64,000 nucleotides of DNA from Telmatactis stephensoni (lineage: Eukaryota > Cnidaria > Anthozoa > Actiniaria > Isophelliidae): NCBI GenBank assembly GCA_029948255.1, contig JALIZF010001623.1, forward strand, positions 310,001 to 374,000. Direction: 5' to 3'. The notes beneath the pieces are model-generated. The model ran no database searches and had not been told where the DNA came from. It worked only from the letters and a program-made list of their open reading frames with translations. Both the position numbers and the translations under genes were made by a program. Below, piece by piece: positions 22,761 to 34,016 of this stretch (positions within the stretch are counted from its first letter, which is position 1; each line of letters starts with the position of its first letter).

Positions 22761-23487
22761 TTTTATAGACCGGAAAAAAACCAGCATTATCGTCAGACAT
22801 GTACCAAGCAATCAAAGATACAGTTAAAGTGATCCGAATGTATTGAGAAGGGACAAAATAATAATCTAAAAGGATGTAAAATCGACGAACGAAAAGGCCT
22901 TTGTGACAAGGCACATGAGCTAATACTACCAATGTACACAATGAAAAAGCTTTGAAATAAACAAATGAAGCAGAACTGATCGCGAATTTGCATAAGTTCT
23001 AGACACAAAACGTTCCACATAAAATACTTTGAACAACACATAGTTTATTGCAAAAATACAGATAAAACTATAATAATTACATGTCGTGAAGCAAATTTAG
23101 TTTGATGATTAAAAAAATGCCATTCATCCTCTTGTCCTTGCAACCTCAAAAGGGAGAAAAAGGGGGTTTGACGAATACGAAAATGTATACATTTTTCGAG
23201 CAAAACATGAGAGCGAGGTCGAAACGCAGTGATGCGATGAATACACTCTTTATGCATAGTAATTAGAAAGTTTATTGACTTTGTGTTTGTTATATTAACA
23301 ATAAAGCCACCAACAAGGTTTTTGTTTTTTCTTTCTTGGTTTTTATTCCATAACACATCTATATGAGAATGTACAAATTGTGTGTTATATTAAGCATGCT
23401 CCATCTAGCATACAGCAATAAAGTCTCTACTTTCCATAATATAGTTACGACCAACTTAATTAAATTTGCTTTTACATCGACTTTAGA

Positions 23488-23847
23488 TTAATCGATTGTC
23501 ATCCAATTCTTTAACTCATCTCGAACTTTGTTGTTTTTTACAACATTCCTCTTGTCTTGTTTTGCTTTAGTTCTGGTAGCTTTGCCTATATTGTACTTTC
23601 TTGGTTGCGATACTTCGTAAACTTTTTCTTTTTGCATCGGTGTGTTTATGTTAGCATTGTTTTCGTCTGTTGTATTATTTTGGTACACAATAAATTTGAC
23701 TTTTGGCTGTAGTTTAGCTTCTTGTAGATATTTTCGCCTTTGGTTTATATCCAATAAGTGTACATCTGCAAGATGGTTTGCCAGTCTTACGAGATATTTT
23801 GCCTCGCAATCTGGTACAGGACAGTCGCGACAAACGCGTTTAACCAT
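23488..23847 (-). CDS. Small C2H2-type zinc-finger protein, left-arm copy
   Basis: 119 codons from a true ATG, identical in protein to the right-arm copy. Residues 9-30 form Cys-x4-Cys-x10-His-x4-His (C9, C14, H25, H30), then a Lys-rich tail. I do not recognise the family. It could be the element's DNA-binding protein. Transcription would run outward from the palindrome centre. Confidence 0.6.
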   Translation of the reverse strand: MVKRVCRDCPVPDCEAKYLVRLANHLADVHLLDINQRRKYLQEAKLQPKVKFIVYQNNTTDENNANINTPMQKEKVYEVSQPRKYNIGKATRTKAKQDKRNVVKNNKVRDELKNWMTID

Positions 23848-24433
23848 GTTTACGGTTTGGCGAACAGACCCAAAATGAGTTGTTTTCTCCTAAATATGAG
23901 ATTATATAGAAGGCCAGCAAGGCCGGAAAACAGGCAGAAAAGGCCATAAACAGGCAGAAAAGGCCAAAAGCAGGCCAAACGGGTAGAAAAAGCCAGTCGG
24001 GCCAAACTCATAGAGTAACGTATCTTTGTCTGTACAAACATGCCCGAGGCATGTTTAGCCAGTCTTTTGTTATCGATAATGACGTCATAATTAAATCGCT
24101 TAGCTTGCTGAAAATCGTTTTAAGGTGGCCCGTACCTATTGATTTGTTTGTTGGGCATGAATTTCAATCGCGTCCTTTTACATCAAAACCTTGTCCGATT
24201 TCTGAGAAATTTGCAGCCATTTGTCGACAAACCTTGAAATTTGTACCGGTAATTATTTTTCTGCGAATTAGATCAAGTAATTTGAGATATCAGACGATTT
24301 TTAAAAATGGCTTTTTGAGAAAAATTGGTCATAAATCCAAAATTCCAAGGTGAATTTTTTTCCTATTTCGTCAATCAAGTATAAAGGCATAGAGGACTAC
24401 ATACAACATGTCTCGTGCCAATTGGTGCCTTAG

Positions 24434-24640
24434 AAGTTGCGATACAAAATTTGTGCTGCCTGTTACGACGCAAAATGATGTAGTCAAAACTACTGCCAAA
24501 ATCTCAACAAAATTTCAAAAACAGCGAGAACTATATCTGCTGTAAGAAAGACAAATACCTATTGTAACTTGTAAACAAAATTTGGAGAGATGAGAAGCTA
24601 AACGCCAATGTTTATCCTCAAGCAAACATGGGGAGTAATT
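24434..24640. other. Left-arm segment missing from the right arm
   Basis: Flanking sequence (GCGATAC at the left edge, AGTAATTT at the right edge) matches the right arm on both sides, but about 200 bp here has no mirror there, so the right arm suffered a deletion at about 25270. Confidence 0.6.
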
Positions 24641-25525
24641 TTTGTGACCACGAGGCGAGCGTTGCGAATTTGTATTACTTCGACTTCTACAAATTCTGTC
24701 GAATTGTTTCGTGAAATTTTCTTGGTATAGGATAGAACAACTGAGATGTTAACGTACCTGTTGCCAAGTGTCGTTGTGTTTGCTGCACTAGGTATAATTC
24801 AGTAAGCTTCAAAAGTAAGCAACTTCATCAAGTCGACGTTTGAGCTGCCAAGGTAAAACCCTCACGGTTTGTTAATTTATTCCAAACGACACCTTACTAT
24901 CTGTTGCAAAATTCCGCACGGGATCCAGACTTTTGGGAATAAAGACAGTAGTTCTCTGAATACAATTGCTTCTGAGTCTAAATCTCGTGTGGAATTTTGC
25001 AACAGATAGTAAGGTGCTGTTTTGAATAAATTAACAAACCATGAGGGCTTTACCTTGGCAGCTCAAACGTCGACTCGATGCAGTTGCTTACTGTCTTTTG
25101 AAGCTTACTGAATTATACCTAGTGCAGCAAACACAACGACACTTGGCAGCAGGTATGTTAACATTTTGTTCTATCCCATACCGAGAAAATTTCACGAAAC
25201 AACTCGACAGAATTTGTAGAAGTCAAAGTAATACAAATTTGCAACGCTCACCTCGTGGTCACATAAATTACTGTATCGCAACTTCTAAGGCACCAATTGG
25301 CACGAGACATGATGTATGTAGTCCTCTATGCCTTTATACTTGATTGACGAAATAGGAAAAAAATTCACCTTGGAATTTTGGATTTATGACCAATTTTTCT
25401 CAAAACACCATTTTTAAAAATCGTCTGATATCTCAAATTACTTGATCTGATTCGCAGAAAAATAATTACCGGTACAAATTTCAAGGCTTGTCGACAAATG
25501 GCTGCAAATTTCTCAGAAATCGGAA

Positions 25526-25805
25526 TCTAGTAGAATCTAGTATCTAGTAGAATCTAGTAGAATCTAGTATCTAGTAGAATCTAGAATCTAGTATCTAGTA
25601 GAATCTAGTAGAATCTAGTATCTAGTAGAATCTAGTATCTAGCTAGAATCTAGAATCTAGTATCTAGCTATAATCTAGTAGAATCTAGTATCTAGTAGAA
25701 TCTAGACTAGAATTTACAGTAGACGAGAATCTAGACTAGAATTTACAGTAGACGAGAATCTAGACAAGAATTTACAGTAGACAAGATTCTAGACTAGATG
25801 GGATC
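25526..25805. repeat. AATCTAGTAG satellite within the right arm
   Basis: Irregular repeats of AATCTAGTAG and ATCTAGT, then a longer unit GACTAGAATTTACAGTAGAC. This array replaces about 75 bp of unique left-arm sequence. Confidence 0.9.
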
Positions 25806-26062
25806 CCTGTAACACAGAATGACAAAAAGTCTAGTTGACTCCTCTATTTAAAACGATTTTCAGCAAGCTAAGCGATTTAATTATGACGTCATTATCGATA
25901 ACAAAAGACTGGCTAAACATGCCTCGGGCATGTTTGTACAGACAAAGATACGTTACTCTATGATTTTGGCCCGACTGGCTTTTTCTACCCGTTTGGCCTG
26001 CTTTTGGCCTTTTCTGCCTGTTTATGGCCTTTTCTGCCTGTTTTCCGGCCTTGCTGGCCTTC

Positions 26063-26069
26063 TATATAA
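26063..26069 (+). promoter_or_regulatory. TATA-like box for the arm ORF
   Basis: TATATAA lies 61 bp before the ATG of the zinc-finger ORF. The same sequence is mirrored in the left arm. Confidence 0.4.
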
Positions 26070-26123
26070 TCTCATATTTAGGAGAAAACAACTCATTTTG
26101 GGTCTGTTCGCCAAACCGTAAAC

Positions 26124-26483
26124 ATGGTTAAACGCGTTTGTCGCGACTGTCCTGTACCAGATTGCGAGGCAAAATATCTCGTAAGACTGGCAAACCATCT
26201 TGCAGATGTACACTTATTGGATATAAACCAAAGGCGAAAATATCTACAAGAAGCTAAACTACAGCCAAAAGTCAAATTTATTGTGTACCAAAATAATACA
26301 ACAGACGAAAACAATGCTAACATAAACACACCGATGCAAAAAGAAAAAGTTTACGAAGTATCGCAACCAAGAAAGTACAATATAGGCAAAGCTACCAGAA
26401 CTAAAGCAAAACAAGACAAGAGGAATGTTGTAAAAAACAACAAAGTTCGAGATGAGTTAAAGAATTGGATGACAATCGATTAA
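26124..26483 (+). CDS. Small C2H2-type zinc-finger protein, right-arm copy
   Basis: Same 119 residues as the left-arm copy. Cys9, Cys14, His25 and His30 could bind one zinc ion. The C-terminal half is rich in Lys, Asn and Gln. Perfect protein identity between arms while other arm parts differ suggests recent formation or gene conversion. AATAAA occurs near 26624 downstream. It may serve the element in DNA binding; function is not established. Confidence 0.65.
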   Translation: MVKRVCRDCPVPDCEAKYLVRLANHLADVHLLDINQRRKYLQEAKLQPKVKFIVYQNNTTDENNANINTPMQKEKVYEVSQPRKYNIGKATRTKAKQDKRNVVKNNKVRDELKNWMTID

Positions 26484-27380
26484 TCTAAAGTCGATGTAAA
26501 AGCAAATTTAATTAAGTTGGTCGTAACTATATTATGGAAAGTAGAGACTTTATTGCTGTATGCTAGATGGAGCATGCTTAATATAACACACAATTTGTAC
26601 ATTCTCATATAGATGTGTTATGGAATAAAAACCAAGAAAGAAAAAACAAAAACCTTGTTGGTGGCTTTATTGTTAATATAACAAACACAAAGTCAATAAA
26701 CTTTCTAATTACTATGCATAAAGAGTGTATTCATCGCATCACTGCGTTTCGACCTCGCTCTCATGTTTTGCTCTAAAAAATCGATACGATTTCGTATTCG
26801 TCAAACCCCCTTTTTCTCCCTTTTGAGGTTGCAAGGACAAGAGGATGAATGGCATTTTTTTAATCATCAAACTAAATTTGCTTCACGACATGTAATTATT
26901 ATAGTTTTATCTGTATTTTTGCAATAAACTATGTGTTGTTCAAAGTATTTTATGTGGAACGTTTTGTGTCTAGAACTTATGCAAATTCGCGATCAGTTCT
27001 GCTTCATTTGTTTATTTCAAAGCTTTTTCATTGTGTACATTGGTAGTATTAGCTCATGTGCCTTGTCACAAAGGCCTTTTCGTTCGTCGATTTTACATCC
27101 TTTTAGATTATTATTTTGTCCCTTCTCAATACATTCGGATCACTTTAACTGTATCTTTGATTGCTTGGTACATGTCTGACGATAATGCTGGTTTTTTTCC
27201 GGTCTATAAAACGTCTGTCCTGCAAGCGGATCGCCGGCGCGTGACTCCCTGGTCGCCGTTGTGTGACTCCCCTGGCACCGGCGCGTGACCTCCCCTCTAT
27301 CGGGGGCGTGACTCCCCCCTTGCACCGCGCGCACCGGCTTGCACCGGATGCAGAACCGGCACTTTCATACTACTGGAGTA

Positions 27381-27590
27381 AATAGTGGCGAGGGGTGGGA
27401 AATCATCATTGTAAATTGTAAATATCAAATATGGGATGGATATTAGGTATAGAATCAGGGTATGGATTGGGATATACATTTTAGTAGTTTTACAAAGGGT
27501 TTTAGATAGGTGTCCCCAATTAGTTATTGTAAAATAGCTAGAACGATGTGACACATAAATAAAGTCATTATTATTATTATCATGTTGAAT
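27381..27590 (+). mobile_element. LINE tail, right part
   Basis: Continuation of the 3' UTR cut by the palindrome, ending with AATAAA (27557) and an ATT-repeat tail (27565-27580). Confidence 0.65.
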
Positions 27591-27619
27591 GTATTGAGTG
27601 CTGGAATGCATTATGGTTT

Positions 27620-27890
27620 ATCAGTTTATGGCAGCTCTAGGGCATGCAACTTTGATTTTCATTTTAAATTGGTTTAAAATTGATGTTTTATATTCATTTG
27701 AAAATGATTTTGTTGTACTTTCATGCATTTCAAATTGATTTTTGTCTCGTTCCAAATCGTTTTTCTTTATATTTCTAATTGATTTTATTTTCGATTTGAA
27801 TTGATTTTTTGTTTTGTTCATTTCATTTAAAAATGATTTAAAAAATGTTTTGGATTTTAATTGAAAAATAAAAAAGGAAAAATGGAATAA
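27620..27890. repeat. Low-complexity ATTGATTT-rich sequence
   Basis: Degenerate repeats of AAATTGATTT/AAAATGATTT. Non-coding. Confidence 0.6.
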
Positions 27891-28056
27891 AGAACAATAC
27901 TAAATGAAGCAAAAAAACATGACGAAAATGTCTGGAAATATGCAAATTTTCTTATGCAGTTCTAGTCCATCATAGTGCTGATTGTGTACTGTCTAAATGA
28001 TAGAGATAGAAGCGTATTAGAAAAGAAATATCATTGGTCTTACAGATATATATATA

Positions 28057-28355
28057 GTTAATTGAAGAAGCGTTGTTCGGTCTAAAAACATATATAGAAC
28101 ATAGAAGCTGAGACCGAAATGGAGCATGGGATGTCAATAAATATATTCTGAATTATTCATTTACACTGCAATTAATCGATAAAAATCGAAGCCAAACGGC
28201 CCGCCAATGCAGTTCTTGCATTTGCTTTCAGCATTTTGCATCGAAGGCAAGTGTAAATGAATGAATCAGAGTATGATTATTCACATCCCATGCACCATTT
28301 CGGTCTCAACTTCTATGTTCTATGTTTTTAGACCTGACAACGTTTCTTCAATTGA
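28057..28355. mobile_element. 299-bp MITE
   Basis: The left end AATTGAAGAAGCGTTGTTCGG and the inner GTCTAAAAACATATATAGAA, CATAGAAG.TGAGACCGAAATGG and CATTTACACT blocks are mirrored by the right half. Arms of about 110 bp. No ORF and no clear target duplication. Confidence 0.8.
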
Positions 28356-28361
28356 CAATAT

Positions 28362-28480
28362 GTAGTTGTTGACCAAGCTTGGGGTCCGGATGGGAGGATA
28401 TTTGGTCGAGTTCTTTTCTGCGTGCAGGTACGGACCGAGCCGGTAGGTCTTCCTATCCGGACCGAACAAGCTCGGTCAAT
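28362..28480. repeat. Possible small inverted-repeat element
   Basis: GTTGACCAAGCTTGG near 28368 and AGCTCGGTCAATAAC near 28468 are imperfect inverted repeats around GGTCCGGAT/TATCCGGACC. Confidence 0.4.
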
Positions 28481-28519
28481 AACTAATTTGTTATATGGCT
28501 GACCAACCGATTTCAAAAA

Positions 28520-29749
28520 AAAAAAAAAAAGGTTCGTTGGTAAACACGATAAACTAAAAAAAATTGCAAAAAATTGCAAAAACGATGAACTGAAAAAAGT
28601 TTCGACTGGCTCCGTTCAGTTGACTTCCGGTTTCACCAGCAAGGAACAGAAATTGTCAAATAAAAATATTGTCACTTTGCAAGAAATAAGGAGGAAATAG
28701 GAAAATAGGAAAACCTAAAGTAAAACAACTTTAGAAAAACGTTTTTTTCTGCACACCGAATGGCGGGAATTCTGAGCTTCTTCGATAAAAAGCAAATTGA
28801 CTTTTCGCTTTGAACTGAGCTAATTTTAAAACGAATAGTTTAAAAAAGAACAGAAAATTAGTTTTTGCTTCAATTTACCGACTTCAAGGTGTGGTAATTG
28901 GGCTGCAAGCAGATTTTTTGGAGCTGAAAAACAGCATCTTTTGCACTTTTGTTGAGTTTGCTTGCTCGATCGTCGCCTAAAAGATCAATGGTCTCCACTA
29001 AATTTTAAAAGGAAGAAATAAGTTAAAGCTGACTCCAAGACTCTCTCAAAATGTCTCCTTTGGTACCAAATCTACATGGGTTTTGGAGACGATGGCCGAA
29101 AGAAGAAACCAAGTCTTTTTGAAGAGAATGAGTGATCATTAATCTGTGCCAATCTTGACGGGTTAAAAAGAAAAAGCCCTACGTTTGAATTTTTTGTAGG
29201 GCCCGTTGTCGTTTCAAAAACTGCTCGAAAGACGAAGGACACAGAGAACATTTTCAAAGCTGGACGACTTTTTAGTTGAATTCGTAGTTTCAAAAAAAAC
29301 TTCTCATAGTTCATGAGTTATTAAGTATTGTGTATTCTTCGTTTCGTGAAGTTGCTTTCAGTAAAGCTACTTAAAAATCTAGCCAAAGTTGGAAATCAAG
29401 AATTTTCTGCATTGAGTGTGAAACAAGGACTGTGCTTCTAAAGACAACAAGGAAAGCACTTCAAGGTAAAGACCCTGGGAGCAGAAAATACGATGTCAAA
29501 AAGTCTCTTGTACCTATATTTGATCATTTCTCTTTTATTTGGGATTGATGACTTTAAAAAAAATAAACGTTTATGCACGTTGAATTGTGGCCAAGTTTAG
29601 ACAAACACTTTAGCAAGTAAATGTACAATGACATTTTGTTTTACAGTAACCTTTTTGCACTACTTTTACTAGTAATAATAAAATTTATAAATATTTGATT
29701 TTGAATTCATTTCAACGCAAATTTTCAATGCAAATTGAAAATACTTCAG
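28520..29749. other. No gene recognised
   Basis: Contains an oligo-A run near 28518 and a minus-strand frame at 29072-29314 without a known domain. Confidence 0.35.
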
Positions 29750-29757
29750 TAAGGGAA

Positions 29758-30130
29758 GCAAGGGTTGTCGAGTGGTGAGAGCGCCGGTTTGTCACCGCTG
29801 TGGTCCCGAGTTCGATCCCCGGACGGGGCATCACATGTGGCTTGAGTTTCTTGTTCGTTCTCTCCCTTGCTTCGAGGGTTTTTTCTCCGGGTTCTCCGGT
29901 TTTTCCTCCCTCAGTAAAAACGAACCAGTTTCGATCTAAGCTGTGCTCCGTGATCAAGACATGAGTCGTATGGTGGCTGCTACGTGTATGTGTATGTAAA
30001 TTTGTATGTAAATGTGTGATTGTTCAATTGTCTCGTAATGAAAGCGCCCTTGTAAACCTTCGACTCGATCACGTTGAGCTGCGCCCTTCGTAATTCAGCA
30101 CTTAGCTGCAAGGAAGGGTGATGAGCTACT
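29758..30130 (+). mobile_element. tRNA-derived SINE, nearly complete
   Basis: The head has a pol III A-box-like TGTCGAGTGGTGAGAGCGC and a B box GAGTTCGATCC (29809-29819). The body contains the core GAGGGTTTTTTCTCCGGGTT, then CTCCGGTTTTTCCTCCCTCA (29874-29914). The 3' end has short TAATTTATTC-type repeats. The same core recurs at 34680, 43289 and 48680. SINEs encode no protein and rely on LINE machinery. Confidence 0.85.
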
Positions 30131-30615
30131 CCTAATTTATTCCTAATTTATTTAATTCCTTGTTTTCTTGTTATGTCAAGTAGCTGTTTTTATAATCACT
30201 TTAAATTGTATTATCAGTGTAATCAAGACAGCATAAATAAGAGAGGGAAACTTTTTAATACAGCGCCGCCATGATAATTCCCGGTTGGACTATTTTTAGT
30301 AACCGGATGCAGTTTAATTTTCGTCAAACCCTACTCCCCTGCGTTAATTTAAACAAATGAGATTTTAAAGATGTAAGCTTTTAAAATCCCACGATCGATT
30401 TCAAATATATTTTAAATTCCACGAGAAAGCCATATGATTTCCTCTTAATAATATACATGAAAAAAAATTATAGAAAGAAACGAGTTTTTCTAATCTAAAT
30501 TAGCGAAACCTAAGCGGTCTAAGCGCGCGCTCAGAGGAGGTTCCAGCAGTATCCCACCATGCATTGTGCGCGCGGTTTGTTTACAAAATGGTGGTCACTT
30601 CCGATCAAAGTACAT

Positions 30616-30720
30616 GTAATGTAATGTAATGTAATGTAATGTAATGTAATGTAATGTAATGTAATGTAATGTAATGTAATGTAATGTAATGTAATGTAAT
30701 GTAATGTAATGTAATGTAAT
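30616..30720. repeat. GTAAT pentanucleotide array, 21 copies
   Basis: Perfect 5-bp repeat for 105 bp. On the minus strand it is ATTAC and forms the tail of the adjacent LINE fragment. Confidence 0.95.
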
Positions 30721-31010
30721 AACTTTATTTAACGAGGGTGAAACACACAACAGTTACAATTTATAACAATTGCACTGATAACCCAGTGGCCCTCAAAAAA
30801 ATAAAAGATATAAAAGAAAGCAATAAATAATGACAAAATATAAAAACATAAAAATAGATAAAATATATACTGATAAATTTCGAATAAACTATAGAACAAA
30901 TGCTTCCTGATCTGTTTCTGATAACTTGGCAAAATAAGAAAATATGAATGAAGAATAACTTTTAAAAGGCCAAATGGTTTTTTCATGAAGTGAAAAGCAG
31001 GCCCTGAAAC
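30721..31010 (-). mobile_element. LINE 3' fragment with ATTAC tail
   Basis: The minus strand reads into AATAAAGTT followed by ATTAC repeats, the normal LINE UTR-plus-tail order. No Pol codons are recognised. Confidence 0.5.
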
Positions 31011-32962
31011 CTTCCAATATGTGACTTTATAGAGATAAGTTTCATTTATATTTCTTGCTTTACTAATTATCTTGTTATTTCTCTAGTTGTTTGGGTCTTT
31101 TTGCCCTCGTTGTATAAATAAGATTATCTTTTGCGATCAGAGTGCCGGTTTCAGTTTCAAAATTACAACATGACGACCACGAGTTCAAAACCATAAACAA
31201 AAATGCCGTCAAAAAAGGCTCCAAAAGGCTTCACGATTTTTAGTGAAAACAAACCCGTGAAAACCTCCAAAATGTCAAGGTTACGCGAAAAGTGTTGTTG
31301 CGTTTGGCTGGTTGTCAATAGATGTTATTTCACGGATTGTGCCATCACTCTATAAATTACACAGCATCATTTAGAAAAGACATACACATTTGTACAAAAT
31401 TTATTTCAAATATTTATTCAATAGTCCATATAAATGCATTACATTCAAATTATTTATTCCAATGTCAATAAATGTCGCATAACTCAAGTTCTATGAATTC
31501 TGTATTTTTTTGGTTTGCTATCAAAAGCAAAACACTCATGTTCCTAGTATTGTTTGTAGCTACCTACCTAATCGTATTTTTCGCATTTCGTTAGCTACAA
31601 AATTAGAATAGACATTGAATCTTTTCTACTGACTCGACACTAATTTGCTTGTTAACAAAAAAAACTTTCCTTTCCGTCACCTCGTTTCTTCCAGGTTTTC
31701 TCGCCGGCATAAAAACCTAATTCTTTGCTCATTTGAAATTATCAATGAGCAAAAAGGCAGCAAAAACAACTTAAAAAAATGACAAAAAATAAGTTATAAG
31801 AAATGTTTTCATTGCATCACAAAGATAAACACTCAAAATGTGCAACCTTGCAAAGTTGGCACTCACATGTCAGCTAAGCTTTCTCGATACGATGTTTTCA
31901 TAAACTTCTCTATATGCTCATTTTATATATACAAATTCGACAAACTTAAGAAACACTTAAAACTGCACTAATCTCCAAATCAGACGAAATGACAACACAA
32001 AATAACGCTGGAAGTCTTAAATGTTGAAATAGATCCTCCACTCTCTGGCCAGCAACAACAGGAATCAGATCTACTCGTCTCTCAGATATTTTGTCAACAC
32101 AAGCTCAACGAATTTTACCCCAGGCAAAGACATTTCAAAATTTTCTTCGCTAACACAGCGTATGTACAAGAAAGGAGAATTCTTTTAAAAACAAAAGCTT
32201 ACAACTATTTACATCCCTAAGCAAGTAGTACTACTCGTCGAATCTCCCGCCATCACTCCTCTGCACTCTGCTCAAGGCTCAAGACGAATGATGACGTCAC
32301 GTTTGAATCGATAATATATTATAAAGCGCAATGCACCGTGGATACTACTGGACCCTCCTCTGGCGCGCGCTCAATGACTTGTGATACGTTAGTAGCGCGC
32401 GCATTTCCGCTAATATTTCATTCAAAAACCAATACAACAAAATCCTCAACGTTTTTTTCCTTTTTTTCATCAAAATCGTTCTTTTGTGATCAGAATATGA
32501 ATAGTTTTGATGCTAGATAATGTGAACAACAGCAGAACTAAGAAAACTTTGATTTTAACGCTGTTTTTGAAAACCATAATCTGCACTAAACGGTTCTCTG
32601 GATCAGAAGTGCCAAATTATGACGCATGGGAGTAGGGTAATACGAAAATTAAACTGCATCCGGTTACTAAAAATAGCCCAACCGGGAATTATCATGGCGC
32701 GCGCGGTATTAAGTCTAAGAAGTTTCCCTCTCTTATTTATGCTCTCGAATTCTAGTCATAGAAAATCTCATACAATTCACAGGAGACCAAAGGGTTAGAG
32801 TATATACAAACCAAGGCAAATGCTTTAATAATCTTCATTTCAACTTTTTCAAGGATTTTACCACAGGAAGCCCAATTAAAAAAAATCTTAATTTTGAAAT
32901 GGGAGCTCCGCTATTAGGTACTACCTAATTTTTATATTAATAAAATTTTGCTTTTATTTCAG

Positions 32963-33710
32963 ATTCAAACATGTAGGTCATTGGCTTTCTACATCAGGAC
33001 TCGCCAATGAAAGAGGAAATTACTTTGACTTTCTTGTGCTTACAGACAAGCGATATTTGAGAGCAGTGTGTTCAGTTTCGTCTAGGAAAAGAAATTCGTT
33101 TAAAGAGATAGAAGATGGTGGTAGCGACGTCAAGATCAAGAAGTTTAGAGTAGAAACCAAGAAGAATACTGATGAAGCGGCAACTGAAGTGGAAGTCGAA
33201 AAGCTGGCTAACCCTCCTTTTCCGAAGGAAAATGTTCTAAGCATTTTGACTATTCAATATGTATATGTTAAATACAGCAGGTCAAGTGATAAGTATCAAA
33301 GGAAAAGCGAATGCTTGAAAAAAAAAAAACAGTTCAGACAAGCGGAGAAGCATCAAAAATGGTAGAAGGGCAAATAGTAGATCCAAAAGGATATTGCAAG
33401 ATCATTTTGTGGGATCATTTTTGTGGTGAAGTTGTTGAAGGATAGACGTATGATTTTCAGGATACAAGGGTGAAAAGAGATAATTTTGATAAGGAATTGT
33501 ATGTGAATACTGCAAAAAATGGCACGTAAATTAAGTTAAGTGAGGATTTTACAGAATATAGTGTTACCACGACGGTTTTTGGTTCAGTTGCTGGCATTGT
33601 AACATCAAATAGTTATGTAGTATGCGTTCAATGTGGCAAGAAAATTGAAAATGGTGACTCCGACCTAGTTAAATGCCCAAGCTGTAATGTGTAATACACA
33701 ATAGCTGAGA
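32963..33710 (+). pseudogene. OB-fold / zinc-ribbon (RPA-like) protein relic
   Basis: A good acceptor (CTTTTATTTCAG, ending 32962) starts an open frame to 33365: HWLSTSGLANERGNYFDFLV, then a Lys-rich region. After frame breaks, VEGQIVDPKGYCKIILWDHF (about 33362) and SVTTTVFGSVAG follow, then a zinc ribbon CVQCGKKIE...VKCPSC (about 33624-33685, Cys-x2-Cys spacing). The order OB-like strands then a four-Cys ribbon is that of RPA70 DBD-C type ssDNA-binding proteins. Several stops (for example near 33445, 33527 and 33693) make it a relic. Animal Helitrons can carry RPA-like genes, but no Rep/helicase is nearby. Confidence 0.55.
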
Positions 33711-33754
33711 AGCTCGGGTGAAAAACGCTATTATACTCAAGTCATCTTCGTGAG

Positions 33755-33775
33755 GAGGGAGGGGGGGGGGGGGGT
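33755..33775. repeat. Poly-G run
   Basis: GAGGGAGG followed by 14 or more G. Likely length-variable. Confidence 0.9.
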
Positions 33776-34016
33776 CAATTTTCATTGTGCTCGAATTTTT
33801 GTTTTCCCCCTCCAGTGTTGCACGATATTATTTTACTGTGCCAAGCACTTGCACGATATTTTTATCATGGATTTTTTGATAGTTTATAAATACAGAGTGA
33901 TTGTCTAATTTTTCATTTATAGTCTATATACATAATGTACAAAGCATAGTTGTGCATTTACTACTATAAACGTGGCATAGTGTTACGAGGGACTGCTAGG
34001 TCCAAACGTGTAGGTT

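Larger units (their letters stand above)
22598..27374. mobile_element. 4777-bp near-palindromic element
   Basis: The termini AGTAGTATGAAAGTGCCGG and CCGGCACTTTCATACTACT are perfect inverted repeats, bracketed by 6-bp direct repeats GGAGTA (22592-22597 and 27375-27380). Homology between arms continues for about 2.3 kb each to a loop of about 75 bp near 24918-24990. Six-bp duplications and AG...CT termini are reported for Polinton/Maverick elements, but no polymerase, integrase or capsid gene is present. Each arm carries the same 119-codon zinc-finger ORF. Confidence 0.9.
30230..32743. mobile_element. 2.5-kb element with long imperfect inverted repeats
   Basis: The ends AGCATAAATAAGAGAGGGAAA and the mirror at 32723-32743 match. 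Inner blocks such as AATTCCCGGTTGG, AGTAACCGGATGCAG and GAGGAGGTTCCAGCAGTAT are mirrored too, so arms reach about 350 bp. The interior holds a pentanucleotide repeat and a LINE 3' fragment. No protein recognised; no clear target duplication. Confidence 0.7.

Noticed and set aside
22684..23356. Minus-strand ORFs in the palindrome arm outside the zinc finger
   Set aside because: Low-complexity or hydrophobic translations mirrored in both arms, with no domain and overlapping frames.
22598..27374. Complete Polinton/Maverick
   Set aside because: Terminal features fit, but there is no polymerase, integrase, ATPase or capsid gene; only an affinity of the ends is proposed.
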